Origin: Oncomelania hupensis
Lineage: Eukaryota > Mollusca > Gastropoda > Littorinimorpha > Pomatiopsidae
NCBI GenBank assembly: GCA_036898135.1
Contig: CM072511.1
Span: forward strand, 77,666,754 to 77,730,753
Direction of reading: 5' to 3'
Length of the DNA: 64,000 bases
Below the pieces are notes generated by a model. It searched no databases, was not told where the DNA came from, and saw nothing but the letters and a program-made list of their open reading frames with translations. A program made the translations under genes and the position numbers. This document shows positions 20,783 through 32,159 of this stretch, in pieces (the first letter of the stretch is position 1; every line of letters begins with the position of its first letter).

Positions 20783-21419
20783 GTGCGAACATATTCTTCT
20801 TCTTTCTTCTTTTGGCATGCATCGACAATCTGCTGTAAATGAGCTGTACTCCTTGGACCTTCCCTTGGGATTTTTATTGCCTGTACATTCTGAAGAGGTG
20901 ATGATGGACACAATTCAGAGAGATAGCCTTGGAGATCTGGCAACTTAAAGAGAAAGGCTTGTACATGGCGCAGCTTTGCTGTTGACATCCATTCTCTTCC
21001 ATGCATGAACTGCACCCTCTTCGAGCCTCCTTGGTTCTTGCTTGTGCATTTACACCGGGTGACAGTTTGACTTTGGCATGAAAGTGTATTGTCTTTTGAC
21101 AGTTTGTTCAAGAAATGCACGGTTACACTCTCACAAGAGTTTTATCGCATTCTGAATACTCTTGTTTATTTCATGGATGGGTGCTTTTGTTTTAATTTTT
21201 GTTAAGGTTGGGGGCAGAATGTGGGAATATTGTATTGTTATGTTGGATTTGAGTTTTCTTATCTTTAATGATTTATTGGCTTGCACCTATCTGGATTTAT
21301 TAAGGAGATTTTACTAGTGTAATAGCCTATTTGTTTTGCATTTACAGGAATCAAAACTTTATTTTTTTGGCGGACAATCCGCCGATTCTTTTTATCAATT
21401 CCTTGTTGTTATAACTGTT

Positions 21420-21870
21420 TTTTTTGTCTCACATGCATGGCAATATGAGTCTATGTACTCGCCACCCCCCCCCCCCACCCCACCCCCCACCCCCATATCC
21501 CCCCCAACCCCATATTCCCCCCAACCACCCCCACCCCCCCCCCCAAAAAAAAAAGTTCCAGGTTTCTGCAAATCTGTGCGAGATGAGACCTAAAGAATCC
21601 AAAAATAACATTTTTTTAAAAGACCGTCTGTCTGCTGTCTATTTGTGCAAAGCATGCAAGTGGATTAATATATCAGATCCCATATCAACTATCACAACTT
21701 AACTTGGTAAAATGGTGTACACCCATGATCAGTGAATGAATGACTTCACTTCAAGTTCAAGGTCACAGTCAACAAATATTAGTAAAAAAATGACAATTTT
21801 CACAAAATTTCACCTTTTTTCTAGGTTATTAATATTAACATTAATTAATTATTATTAATATTTATGTTTA
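21420..21870 (+). repeat. Dispersed AAGGTCA-type repeat, family A (copy 3)
   Basis: 'ttgtctcacatgcatggcaatatgagtctatgtactc' leads into a C-rich tract (21465-21542), then 'aaaagttccaggtttctgcaaatctgtgcgagatgagacctaaa' and 'caaggtcacagtcaacaaat'. It matches 8737 onward. Proline-rich frames over the C tract are artefacts. Confidence 0.7.
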
Positions 21871-22244
21871 TTTTATTTTATTTTACGGTGGAAAAATTAT
21901 ATTTAAAATCCTGAGGAATTGGTAAAAAGGCTACTTTATGAAGGACGACATAACTGTCAGATTATTAACAGATAACAGAACTTTATTTCGCCAGGTGACA
22001 AGCACGAAGAATACACTTTGATGTTGGCACACATATTTATACTAAACACAATAACAAAGCCAACCACACCTTCGCGCAACCATCCACTTGTGGACACACT
22101 CATACAAGACTAGGAATAATACTGACTGGAATATAGTAAAAACAGAATGATCAAATCAAATAGACACACACATCCACACACGCGCGCTCTTCTCCGTTAT
22201 CTCTCGCTCTCTCAGTTCTCTTCTCTTATCTTACACAAGCACTC

Positions 22245-22944
22245 ACCCCTTGGGGTCATGAGCAATCTTGCCACTGTAGATTGTTCTAACCTATAAAGGG
22301 AAAAGTGAAAGCCCCAGTTGAAAACCTGTCTTGCCTTTGTAGGCATGACTAATTCACTGCGGCAACAGTTCCCCCCCGTTGGAGTGCCGGGGGTTTCAGT
22401 ATAAATAGTATCCCCACTTTATGGAAATTTAGTGCTTTAAATTCCCACTGTCGCTGTCTTCCTCATTTGCTCTTTCCCATTTCTGATCTGTCCTATCACT
22501 CTGCTATACTATCTTCTTCTTCGCTAGATCAATGACCTACCTTTTTTCTTGAAAACTCTTCCTGGACAAGACTCGTTGTTTGTGTATGAGGTCTGTTGGA
22601 TCAGCTTGGGAGTGTTGGACGCTTTCTGCCGGGTGGTCACTAGGGCTTCCTATGATTGTATTATTTAGCACTATAGGCATTTTATATGTATGTGTTTTGT
22701 TGATGATTTATAATGATGTTTGTATTCTATTTTGTTTTTGTAACCGGGGGTTCGAGTAGTTGGGGTAAAGCCTCAGCCGTCCCCTGCGTGGGATGTCTTT
22801 ATTGTAAAGTGACTGGCCGGTGGAGGGCATTCAATTTTCCCACTAGGGTTGTTTCGGCAGATCTTTTATGCGGATTTGGGGTTGTCCGGTCCTGATTTGG
22901 CTCGGAAGAATCCGCTGGACCTAAAGCAACAATCAATCAATCAA
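22245..22944 (+). mobile_element. 700-bp (ATCA)n-tailed retroposon, copy A, complete
   Basis: It begins ACCCCTTGGGGTCATGAGCA and ends GGACCTAAAGCAACAATCAA with ATCA repeats. It is bounded by identical 12-bp ACACAAGCACTC at 22233-22244 and 22945-22956. There is no long ORF, no TIR and no LTR. A simple-repeat 3' tail plus target duplication indicates a non-autonomous retroposon mobilised by a LINE. A GGGTTCGAGTAGT stretch near 22747 weakly resembles a tRNA B box, but it sits in the middle, so a tRNA origin is doubtful. Other copies are listed at 32160, 41741, 48770 and 63245, with 3' fragments at 3801 and 43027. Confidence 0.88.
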
Positions 22945-22979
22945 ACACAAGCACTCTACATACATCTATAAATTCTCTC

Positions 22980-23100
22980 TCTATCACTTCCTCTACTCAC
23001 TCTCTCTCTGTCTCTCTCTCTCTTCCTCTCTTTTTTTCTCTGTCTTTCTTTCACTCACTTTCCCCCTCCTCTCTCTCTCATTCTCTCTCTCTCTCTTATG
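22980..23100. repeat. CT-rich low-complexity tract
   Basis: Interrupted CT repeats (TCTCTC) occupy most of 22975-23098. They adjoin the 3' end of the minus-strand LINE at 23100 and probably derive from its GA-rich tail. Confidence 0.8.
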
Positions 23101-23963
23101 CATAAGTCACTGAGATAGTCCGGTATCATCGGGTGCCAGACAAGGAGTTGAGGTTTGTGCTTGTGGAAAAAAATGTTCTTGAAGCGGCACGTATGGGTCT
23201 TCATAGTTGAAGTTCTGAGCCTTTTGCCAGATGGAAGCAGCTCGAAGAGGTAGTATCCGGGGTGGGAGGCATCATCCGCTATCTTTCTGGCTCTGCTCAT
23301 CAGGCGTTTGGTATAGATGGAGGCCAGAGAGGGGAGGTCGGTGTCGATGATCTTGCTGGCAGCGGAGACAATATGGTCTAGTTTTTCTTTTTGTTGCTGG
23401 GATGCACCCCCATACCACACACAGATGGAAAATGTTTTAAAATGGAAAACACTTTCTACCACTGAGCGGTAGAACTGGGTGAGGATTTCCTTCCTGAGAC
23501 CAAATTTTTTTAGCTGCCTGAGAAAGTACATCCTCTGCTGTGCACACTTGATGGAGTCGGTATTGAGATCCCAGGTGAGGTCGCAGGAAATGAGTGAGCC
23601 CAGAAACTTGAATGACTCAACTGTCTTGATGGGTTGGCCGTTGATGAAGTGGGGGTCAATGGGAGTGGCATTCCGACGAAAGTCGATCACCATCTCTTTG
23701 GTCTTGGAGGCGTTCAACTCGAGACTGTTGTAATTGCACCATGACACCAGCAGGTCGACTTCCTGCCTGTAGGCTGACTCATCTCCATTGAATATGATGC
23801 CCTCAACGGTGGTGTCATCGGCAAACTTTACGAGTTGAACTGACTCGTGATGGAAGGTGCAGTCGTTGGTGTACAGGCAGTATAGAAAAGGAGACAGGAC
23901 ACACCCCTGGGGTGCGCCTGTGCTCAGGGTCAGGAACTGCGAAATGTTGCTGCCTATCTTCAC
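23055..23963 (-). CDS. RT C-terminal ORF of the Rex1-like LINE
   Basis: 302 codons with APQG (about residues 17-20) and FADD (about 47-50) present. The last dozen residues (RERERMRERGGGK) come from the CT-rich tract and are not native protein. It is an open fragment of RT without fingers or endonuclease, and so not expected to act alone. Confidence 0.75.
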   Translation of the reverse strand: MKIGSNISQFLTLSTGAPQGCVLSPFLYCLYTNDCTFHHESVQLVKFADDTTVEGIIFNGDESAYRQEVDLLVSWCNYNSLELNASKTKEMVIDFRRNATPIDPHFINGQPIKTVESFKFLGSLISCDLTWDLNTDSIKCAQQRMYFLRQLKKFGLRKEILTQFYRSVVESVFHFKTFSICVWYGGASQQQKEKLDHIVSAASKIIDTDLPSLASIYTKRLMSRARKIADDASHPGYYLFELLPSGKRLRTSTMKTHTCRFKNIFFHKHKPQLLVWHPMIPDYLSDLCIRERERMRERGGGK

Positions 23964-24070
23964 TGACTGGGGTCGGTTGAGGAGGAAGCTCAGAATCCAG
24001 GAAGAGATGGAGGGGGAGAGGTTGAAAAGCTGAAGCTTGTCGAACAGGGTATGGGGGAAGATGGTGTTAG
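23095..24070 (-). mobile_element. Rex1-like LINE reverse transcriptase fragment, minus strand
   Basis: The minus-strand frame 23055-23963 (302 codons, its last part read from CT repeats) starts in the RT palm: LTLSTGAPQGCVLSPFLYCL, then KFADDTTV, then NASKTKEMVIDFRRN, FKFLGSLISCDLTW, QQRMYFLRQLKKFG, and SGKRLRTSTMKT. The wording is that of Rex1/Babar-like members of the CR1/Jockey group, with FADD intact. Translatable RT sequence goes on to about 24070 in another frame or past a stop. No endonuclease is present, so this is a 5'-truncated copy. Confidence 0.8.
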
Positions 24071-24460
24071 AAAGTACTCAGTGTGAAAAAGACTTGGAAG
24101 TCATTGTTCATAGAGACCTCACCTTTGAAGATGAAATTACTTACATTGTAAAAAGGGCCAACAAAATATCAGCGCTGTTGATAAGATGAATCACATTTAA
24201 AAGCAAAGAACTAAAGATCCCTCTGTTCAAGGCCCTTGTTCTTCCTGTACTGGAAATATTGTGGAGAATCCTAAGTTTAAAAAGCATAATAACTAAATTG
24301 AGGTTCCTTCGGCTTCTAAGCCTAGAGTATAGACATCTAAGAGAAGACATGATTGAGGTGTTTAAAATCCTTCAGAAGTATGATCCCAAAGCTACAAGGT
24401 CCCTATTATATATGGTTGAAGAAATTATGCTGAGGGTTCTTCAACCCGAGGTCGTGAATA
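24071..24460 (+). mobile_element. CR1-like LINE RT tail fragment, plus strand
   Basis: The broken plus-strand translation reads CEKDLEVIVHRDLTFEDEI, RANKISALL, ITFKSKELKIPLFKALVLPV, then LRFLRLLSLEYRHLREDMIE and VFKILQKYD. This is the well-known C-terminal part of CR1-type RTs (thumb and connection region). It abuts the Rex1-like copy on one side and an L2-like copy on the other. Confidence 0.75.
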
Positions 24461-24466
24461 CTCCTT

Positions 24467-26152
24467 CAGATAATAATAATAATAATAACAGGCAATTCAT
24501 ACAGCGCTTTCCACAAACAAATGTAAACACAACATGCGTATATTGGTCAATAACACGTAACCACACACACATCCCAACAACCAAAAACACTCACTCAGGG
24601 CGCCTAAGAAAAGGCCTCTCTAAAAAGATACGTCTTCAAGTTGATTTTAAAAGACGCTAGTGAAGGACTGTTACGGACGGACGGAGGTAGAGAGTTCCAA
24701 GTCTGAACGGAGAAGAAACTGAAGGCTCGACCACTGTGTCTCACCCTGTGGTATCCTGGTACACAGAACATCCTTTCATCTGCAGATGAGCGGAGAGAGC
24801 GAGAAGGAACATAGGCAGTCAAAAGTTCGGAAAGATAGCTAGGAGCAGTTCCAGAGATGATGTGGTAGCAAAGACATGAGGTTTTATATTTAATTCATTG
24901 TTCAACTGGGAGCCAGTGTAGTTCTTGAAGGAGAGGCGTGCAATGCTGTGATTTCCGTGCTTTGAAGATGAGTTTAGCTGCAGAGTTTTGGACTTGCTGA
25001 AGAGGTCTAAGGACTTTGTGAGAAACCCACGAGGAGTGTATTACAATAATCCAATCTAGACAGAACGCATGTGCTAACTAGTGTTTTTGTTGCTTCTTGT
25101 ATGAGATACTGTCGAATGGAGCTTATGCGTCTAAGTTCAGTGTATGCAATCTGACAAGTTTTTGCAATGTGTGATCAAGAAAAAACCCAAGGCCGTGAAC
25201 AGTGTCAACAAAAGAAATAGAAGTAGTACCAACAATGATATTTGAGGTGAAGAGAAGAAGGGCCTGCAGATGACAGAGAAACATGGAGAGCCTCAGTTTT
25301 GTTATCATTTAGGTTGAGGTGGTTGTTTAACATCCATGATTCTCAGTGACAATCTTGAAGGGTCCGAACTAAATGATTGTAGTTTGTTACACTCATTCGA
25401 TGTTGGTGTTTTCTATCAGTATTTGATTCAGCCCCGATGCTTGGATCCCTGATAGGTGTAACTGATTCGTTTATCCACGCAGCCTGCTCACTCAGCAGCA
25501 ACAAGGCAAAGTCTTCGTATGAAGTTTTCCACTTTTATTCAGCACACATCAACAACTGCATACAATCGCTTTTCCACTCTCAACTTTTTACTTTCCAACT
25601 CACTATCAACAACAACCTTTCACAACACAGTGTGTCCATTATATATTTTTTTCTCTCAACTCGAGATGACCTCAGGACGTTCTAGAAAGACGCGTTACAA
25701 CCAATCAGAATTAACTTCGTCATCACTATTTTACATCATACAACCTGCCTTTCTGTCAAAAGAATGTTTTCAAATATCCCGAAACTTCGATCGATAGTAA
25801 ACAAGCAGATCTAGAGAATTCTCCAATAATATCGACTAACGAAAATTATCAACGTTATACAAAGCTTCTTCTAACAACAATGCAAACTCAAATCAAAGGT
25901 AAATACACTCTACTATTGCATGCTTTGACAAATAAAACAAACAGATCTATCGCGCGCGCTTCACACATAATATCGTGCACATTTCACACGCACCATCATG
26001 CGCGTTTCAACGTAACATAGTTAGAAGAGGAGAGTCAGAGTGATTGAGTTGGGTGTCATCAGCATATATTTCGTGGCGGACAGAATGTGAGTTAATGAGA
26101 CGTGAGAGATTAGAAGTGTACAGTATGAACAGAACAGGGCCAAGCACAGAGC
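24467..26152 (-). mobile_element. L2-like LINE relic, minus strand, split by a solo LTR
   Basis: Read on the minus strand, it starts at about 26152 with SVLGPVLFILYT and HEIYADDTQLNHSDSP. It resumes at 25384 with a VRTLQDCH-like block, LNDNKTEALHV and later RT thumb sequence. The C-terminus (24604-24822) has YVPSRSLRSSADERMF, GRAFSFFSVQTWNSLPPSV and LKTYLFREAF. The 3' end is GCGCTGTATGAATTGCCTG followed by (TTA)n. The 25385-26017 solo LTR lies just after the YADD block. Stops are frequent; it is a relic. Confidence 0.83.
25385..26017 (+). mobile_element. 633-bp solo LTR with TAGTT duplication
   Basis: The segment begins TGTTACACTCATTCG and ends TTTCAACGTAACA, so its termini are TGTTAC...GTAACA as in many LTR retrotransposons. 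It is flanked by identical 5-bp TAGTT (25380-25384 and 26018-26022). The interrupted LINE frame supplies the empty site. A TATATA box-like stretch near 25641 and AATAAA near 25930 favour the plus orientation. No internal retroviral-type genes remain, as expected from LTR-LTR recombination. Confidence 0.85.
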
Positions 26153-26200
26153 TGGTAAAGCGCTATATAAAAGTGATTATATAAATAACAAAATAAATAT
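26153..26200 (+). repeat. SINE/LINE 3' tail fragment
   Basis: 'gctggtaaagcgctatataaaagtgattatataaataa' matches the tail at 20070-20112, with little else of the element present. Confidence 0.6.
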
Positions 26201-26810
26201 ATAAATTAACAACAAAGACTGCTCGTACTAGTTTATACCAGCACTTTTTCTCTAACAGAATTAGTAACACATGAAACAGTATACCAAGGGATGTTATCAC
26301 AGTACAATTCAAGGGTCAAGAATACTTTATTATCTCTAATAGAGAAATTAAGACATGCTTTGCTGATAGTACTACAACAAATTGCAATAAATGTGTAGGA
26401 AAAGGCAATTACAAACATTTACTCATTAAAAGGTTCCAAAATGCATAGACTATACCGACGCAACAGGCAACAATAAAGTCCGCAATTAAAACAGTTGGAG
26501 GAGAAACAAAATTAAGACATTCCAACATACTCACACTTACTTACTTACCTATTAAAGTTCACAAATTGCAGCACGAACACCCCTGCCAACATCACCACGG
26601 GCAAAGAATACTCCACCACAGATCACACATAAACAGTCCGAGCAACACACATCACCATTCAAAAAGGTCAGACCACTCAGATCTTCAAGCAGACACAGAA
26701 GGAACACCGAGTGAAAAAAAAGGATATATTGGTACACTCGCACACAAATACGCACACTGCAACACACTTCTATTCATTCTGAGATACACACATTAACGTT
26801 TGTTTTATAG

Positions 26811-26894
26811 TTTGGTGGATTTGGAAGCAAAGCTAGTTCTGGTTCGTACAGTGGAACACTTGGGTACACGGAAACGGCGTCCAGTTGGGAGAAC
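26811..26894 (+). CDS. Possible adaptor exon (28 codons), weak
   Basis: A strong acceptor (gtttgttttatag) is followed by 84 nt open in phase 0, opening FGGFGSKASSGSYSGTLGYT and ending ASSWEN at a weak donor GTCATA. Gly/Ser-rich with two tyrosines, it fits the phase of exons g and h. The donor lacks the usual AAG, and the frame remains open for about 30 more codons, so the end is uncertain. It could equally be chance. Confidence 0.3.
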
Positions 26895-27324
26895 GTCATA
26901 CTGTTTGGCCAGAACATGTGTGGTTTCTCCCGCAATCATTCTAGCATTTTGCACAACAAAACATACAACTCATTCAGACTCTTCTGCTGATCACCAACTA
27001 ATTCCACATGCTTTCATCACTCTGTCAAACACATTTTTGTTTTTCACCCTCAAGCCACCATATCAGAATATAAAACCAAATATAAAAACAGATTCAATAA
27101 AACACCCTTAAAAGGAGCAGAGGATGGACTTGTTCACATTTTCTGATCTGAGATTTTGGAGACAGTAAATTCTTGATTGACATTTGTTGTGAATGGACGC
27201 GGAATTGGTACCAAAATTAAGTTTGTTGTCGATGCAACTGTATGACAGCTCAGAGAAACTAAGCCTAAAAAAATCCTATGTCCCACTTTGAGAGCAAATT
27301 TCTTCTTTTTCTGTCCTATATTTG

Positions 27325-27385
27325 TGTGTGTGGGTGTGTGTGCATGCGTGTGTGTGTGCGTGTGTGTGTATGTGTGTGTGTGAGA
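27325..27385. repeat. (TG)n microsatellite
   Basis: Interrupted TG repeats; the surrounding ORF is Cys/Val alternation. Confidence 0.85.
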
Positions 27386-28540
27386 CCACGTTCTTTTACT
27401 CTCAAACAGGTAAATACTTTTGACTCACCTGTGTTACTTTCGTGTTTAATGCCCAAGCTGTTGTTAATTGATTCGAGAAGGGTAGGAGCTGACTGTAGGT
27501 ATAGTCACTTTCATTTTTCCCACAAATGTCACGAATCGCTTGGCTAAGTTTGGGCATCTGTTTTAATTTTGCAGCATGTTGTTTATAGTTTAGTCTATAA
27601 ATAAATTAAAAACAAAATGGCAAGCATTCAAAAGTGTTCCAAATCGCCACGGAACCCGTGTAAATATGCAATCTCGCCAAGCCATTTAAAACGTAGCTTA
27701 TTAGCTTTGGAAATAAGGTGAAACCTCTTTGACTTGGTTTGCTGTGGATGGGCAAGAAATGGGAGAAGTTCGTTGGTTTGGATTTTGTTTGTTTATTTGT
27801 CATTATTAAAATCTGGAAAAGAAAAAAAAAAGAAACATCAATTGTGCATTTGTGACCATCTGTGTGTGTGGTTATAATTTGGTGTTAAATCCGTCTTCCC
27901 CTTTCTTTCCATTTTGTTAATTGTGATTTGATTGATATTGTTGTTGTTATTAATTAATGTAAAATATCACCTGAATGTGTCAATAGACAATAACTGAAAT
28001 ATTGATTGAAAAAAAAAAAAAAAGTTTGTTGTCGAGAGTTCCGAGATATATGTACCAACTTTCACGCCATCATATCTATTAAAACCAGAGGTGTTCTACG
28101 GAAGTTGATATCACAAATGCATTTAAAAATGGTCTAGATAAGTTTTTGTCTAACATGTAATCCACTGACTTGGATGGAGATTTCCTTACCCCACCATTAC
28201 CACATAAATTTTTTTATCCAGACTAGCTTTTTGAGGGCGGTGCCTATCACTTCTTACTCACTGCTTTATCTTCCACTGAATTATACAATAGAGCCATGAG
28301 CATCTTCTAGAGGGCGAATGGCTGCTAAGAGTAGAAACCAAAATCACCTTGTGTCATATAACACAATTTTTACTGCTAATTTTTAGAGCCACAAACAGAA
28401 GCCTTTTTATTCGTGGAATTACTAGGTGTCTAAGCCATCTTCAGTGACCGAAAATATCAGTTCTTTACTACTCACGGATTAGACCTTGTTCCTTATGCAG
28501 AGGTCATTGCTAGAGGCGTCTGTATATTGTCAATACTGCC
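27386..28540. other. Intron with a possible CR1-type tail
   Basis: Mostly unrecognised AT-rich DNA. At about 28100-28165 the plus strand reads ITNAFKNGLDKFLSNM, which resembles the last residues of CR1-type RTs, but the match is too short to call an element. Nothing else was supported. Confidence 0.35.
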
Positions 28541-28546
28541 TACATG

Positions 28547-31129
28547 CCTGTGGGTTCGGGTACTGATTAGAATAGACCCATTTCCCGACGTGTCGTAAGA
28601 GTTGACTAACTGGGGTGATGTCAGCACGGCATCACTAGGCGAAAGTCTTCTACACAGAAGTCACCGGCCAGGACGAAGGAACCTCATGTTACTACAGGTT
28701 CAACGACCACGTCCTCTGGGCCAAGGTGAGCCACACTGTATTCGTGGATATCGGCTGTGGCCAACAGCCTGGAGAGGATTGGGCCCTGCCAGGTCTTTCT
28801 TGCCCAAGACACACTGCATGATGAATAAAACCATTTACTCCATGCCGGATCAGTCGTCACCCAGATCATCAAGGACCGCGCCTTCCATTGGTCACCAGGA
28901 CGGAGGCAATAAGTGTGCTGCTGATGGACAACTTAGCAAGATCTGCACCAGACATAACATCGTCATATGAACCTGGAATGTCAGGACCCTAAATGCAGAG
29001 GGAAAATTATAAGAACTGGCCCACAAAATGGACCACTATCAATGGAACGTTTTAGGGGTCAGCGAACTGCGCTGGAAAGGCATAGGTGAAACAACGACCG
29101 ACAAAGGCCACAAGCTTTATTTCAGCGGTAGAGATGAAAGGCACAAACACGGAGTTGGATTCTCGGTCCACAAGAACATTCTAGCCACTGTCATGGGATG
29201 CCGCCCAGTCTCCAGTAGGCTCATTACCATCCGTCTGAGAGCAGCCCCTTTCAACATCACCTTCATCCAGGCCTATGCCCCAACATCAGACTATGACGAC
29301 AGCGAAGTGGAGGATTTCTATGAAAATCTATAGGCTGTCCTTGACCAAGTGCCGAAGAAGGACATATTGGAAGGCGACTGGAATGCCAAGGTTGGCCAAG
29401 ATGCGCACCACAACTGGTGAGACACAGGTGGACCCCACTGCAACAACGAGACAAATGACAGGGGTCTGAGACTGTTGGAGTTTGCCAGATAACAACAATC
29501 TGATACTGGCAAACACGCTTGGTCTCCACAAAAAATCCAGACGAAGGACATGGCACAGTCCCGGCAGGGAGCATCACAACCAGATCGACTACATCATGGT
29601 CAAGAAACGCTTCAGATCAAGGATCAACATTGGCAGGACACGCACTTCCAGGAGCAGACATCGGAAGTGACCACGATCTCGTGATGATGTCTTTCCGGCT
29701 TCAATTGAAGAGAGTAAACACAGCAAAGTGCATTAGACTGAAGTTCGACCTGGACAAATTGCAAGACCCGGAGGTGGCAGAAATATTTCAGGCCACAATT
29801 GGAGGGAAATTTGCACCACTGCTCATTTTGGGAGCTGGTGAAGTAGATGTCAACACCATGACCACCACCTTCAACTTAGCTGTGACAGATGCCGCCACAG
29901 AGATCATTGGAAAGCACCGGCCAAAGAAGAAGCTGTGGATCACACCTAAATTTTTGGACCTATGTGATAAACGAAGAGAGATGAAAAAGAAAAAGAACAC
30001 CTCACAGGGAGCTGATGCCTATCAAAAAATCAACAATGAAATCCGAAAAGGCATGCGCACAGCAAAGGAGAAATGGATAGAAGATCAATTCCAGGAAATA
30101 GAGAACAGTCTGAACAAGAACAACAGCAAGAAGGCTTACCAGACTATGAAGCTGCTGACAAGTGTTAAACAGCCCAAGGTCTCCACGATCCAAAGCAAGT
30201 CTGGCATATGCCTTAAAGAACAAGAAGTCTTAGACAGATGGACTGCTCTGACCTTTACATCTACAAACCAAACGGAGACCCATCAGTTCTAGCATGTCCA
30301 GAGAACAGAGAAGAAGAAGAAATCCTCCCAATTCTCAGAGAAGAAGTTGAGGCAGCAGTGCAATCGCTGAAGAAGGGGAAGTCAGCAGGAGTGGACAACA
30401 TACCCACGGAACTGCTTCAAGCAGGAGGAGAAGCGATGATCGACGCACTCACCATTATCTGTAACAAGATCTGGCAGAGATGGGAGTGGCCTACACCATG
30501 GACCCAGTCGCTTGTCATCACTCTTCCCAAAAAAGGTAACCTTCAGGAATGTAAAAATTACCGCACCATCAGCCTCATCAGCCATCCCAGCAAGGTCCTC
30601 CTGAAAATAATAAACAGGTTGAAACCCCAAGCTGAACAAATCATAGCTGAAGAGCAAGCAGGATTCAGGGCAGGGCAAAGTACCACTGAACAGATTTTCA
30701 ACCTCAGAATAATCTGCAAAAAATACCTACAGCACCAACATCTATATCATGTATTCGTAGACTTCAAAAAGGCGTTTGACCGAGTCTGGCATGCAGCTCT
30801 GTGGGCAACCATGAGAGTGTACAACATCAGCCCTAAAATTATTGAAATCATCAAAAGCCTGTATGACAAGGCTACCAGTGCAGTCCTCCACAACAGCGCC
30901 ATTGGAAACTGGTTCAGAACAACAATCGGTGTGCGTCAGGGATGCCTACTCTCTCCAACACTCTTCAACATCTTCCATGTCAGATGCCCTTGCAGACCAC
31001 GAAGGCACAGTCAGCATAGTGGGAAGAGCAATCTCCAACCTCCATTTTGCGGATGACATTGATGGATTGGCTGGAGAGGAACAAGAACTTGAACAGCTGG
31101 TACAGAGACTTGACACCACCTCCAGCGCC
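28547..31129 (+). mobile_element. RTE-type LINE relic, copy 2, with 5' end
   Basis: It starts TGTGGGTTCGGGTACTGATT, which aligns with the 5' end of the intact copy read in reverse from 39478. It carries the 5' leader (CGTGTCGTAAGAG), the EEP domain (NVLGVSELRWKGIGETT near 29050), linker (29519-30292 frame) and RT (30238-31056 frame: KKAFDRVWHAAL, GVRQGCLLSPTLF, LHFADDIDGLAGEEQ). It stops abruptly at 31129 within the TTSSA segment, so it is 3' truncated and lacks the pentamer tail. Several stops and indels, including a small deletion after LFNIF, inactivate it. Confidence 0.9.
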
Positions 31130-31930
31130 TATAGTGTTGTTCCTATTGTGACAAAAATCTGTGGAATTCCCTTTGTAAAATATTTCTTTTCGCCACTTTC
31201 AGCTAAATCATCTTAATTTAGAATAATATTTTCAAAATAATCATTTGTTTATGAACGATGTAAGATTTCTCAAAATAATATATTTTATCTGTAAATAACT
31301 TATTTACCTAAACAATATATTGTTTAGGTAAAAAATAATTATATATGTAAATAAGGCATTGTTGCTAAATAAGGAATTATTTACCTACATAATGAATTAT
31401 TTAGCAGATTGTGTTAAATAATGTATTATTTAAAAAGTTTCTAAATAATGATTTGTTTACCTATATAATGCATTATTTAGCATATACCATACAGAAACGT
31501 CGCTAATGGCAAATAAATATTTTATAAAGGGAGTTCCATAAAAATCCCCATTTTAAAATACTATAAATTTTATTTTCTAAATATTAACTTGTAATTTAAG
31601 CTTGTCACAACTGTCTTTTAAACTATTTAGATGGTTTTGCAGCAGATGTTGAGGATATGAGTGTTATGTCGTATGCAAAAAGCAAAACAAAGAGTTCCAT
31701 GAGACCAGGTAGTAATTGTATTCCATAGTGGACTGATTTATTAAAATGTTAGGATAATTGATTAATAATTACAGAGAAAAGCGTAGGACTTAACACACAG
31801 TTCTGCCATACCCCTCAGGACAGTTTAAAAAAAGTGATAAAACTTTCCTTTGATTCTTACGCTGGATTTCAACAAATTGTACATTAATAGTAAAATAAAG
31901 TAAAACTTTCTATGTATTTCTATTTTATTT
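31130..31930. other. Very AT-rich intron with a 30-bp perfect palindrome
   Basis: 31200-31500 is full of ATTATTTACCTA-like words. 31303-31332 reads the same on both strands (TTTACCTAAACAATA then its complement). A possible 78-nt phase 1-1 exon at 31631-31708 was considered and not accepted. Confidence 0.6.
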
Positions 31931-32159
31931 TATTTATTTTTTATTTTTTGGGTAGATTCTAAAAGTTTGAAGTGATTGATGGAGTCGACTGCCTTTTTGA
32001 AATCAACGAATTCAACGTATATTTTTTTTCCTTTCTTACTTAAACAGTTTTCTGTTATTGCATGTAACGTGAAAACATGATCAATTGTTGAGTAATTATT
32101 TCTAAAACCAGCTTGATTTTCAACAATCTTATTTTCATCCTCTAGCCATCCATACAGAC

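Noticed and set aside
20454..21120. ORFs antisense or in other frames over exon g
   Set aside because: Shadows of the GC-richer coding exon; splice sites and phase support only the plus-strand frame.
22747..22775. tRNA B box within the 700-bp retroposon
   Set aside because: GGGTTCGAGTAGT is only a partial match, lies in the middle of the element, and is not kept in the diverged copies.
31631..31708. 78-nt candidate exon reading DGFAADVEDMSVMSYAKS
   Set aside because: Splice sites are acceptable, but it is phase 1-1, which cannot join exon g (phase 0 exit) or exon h; no supporting motif.
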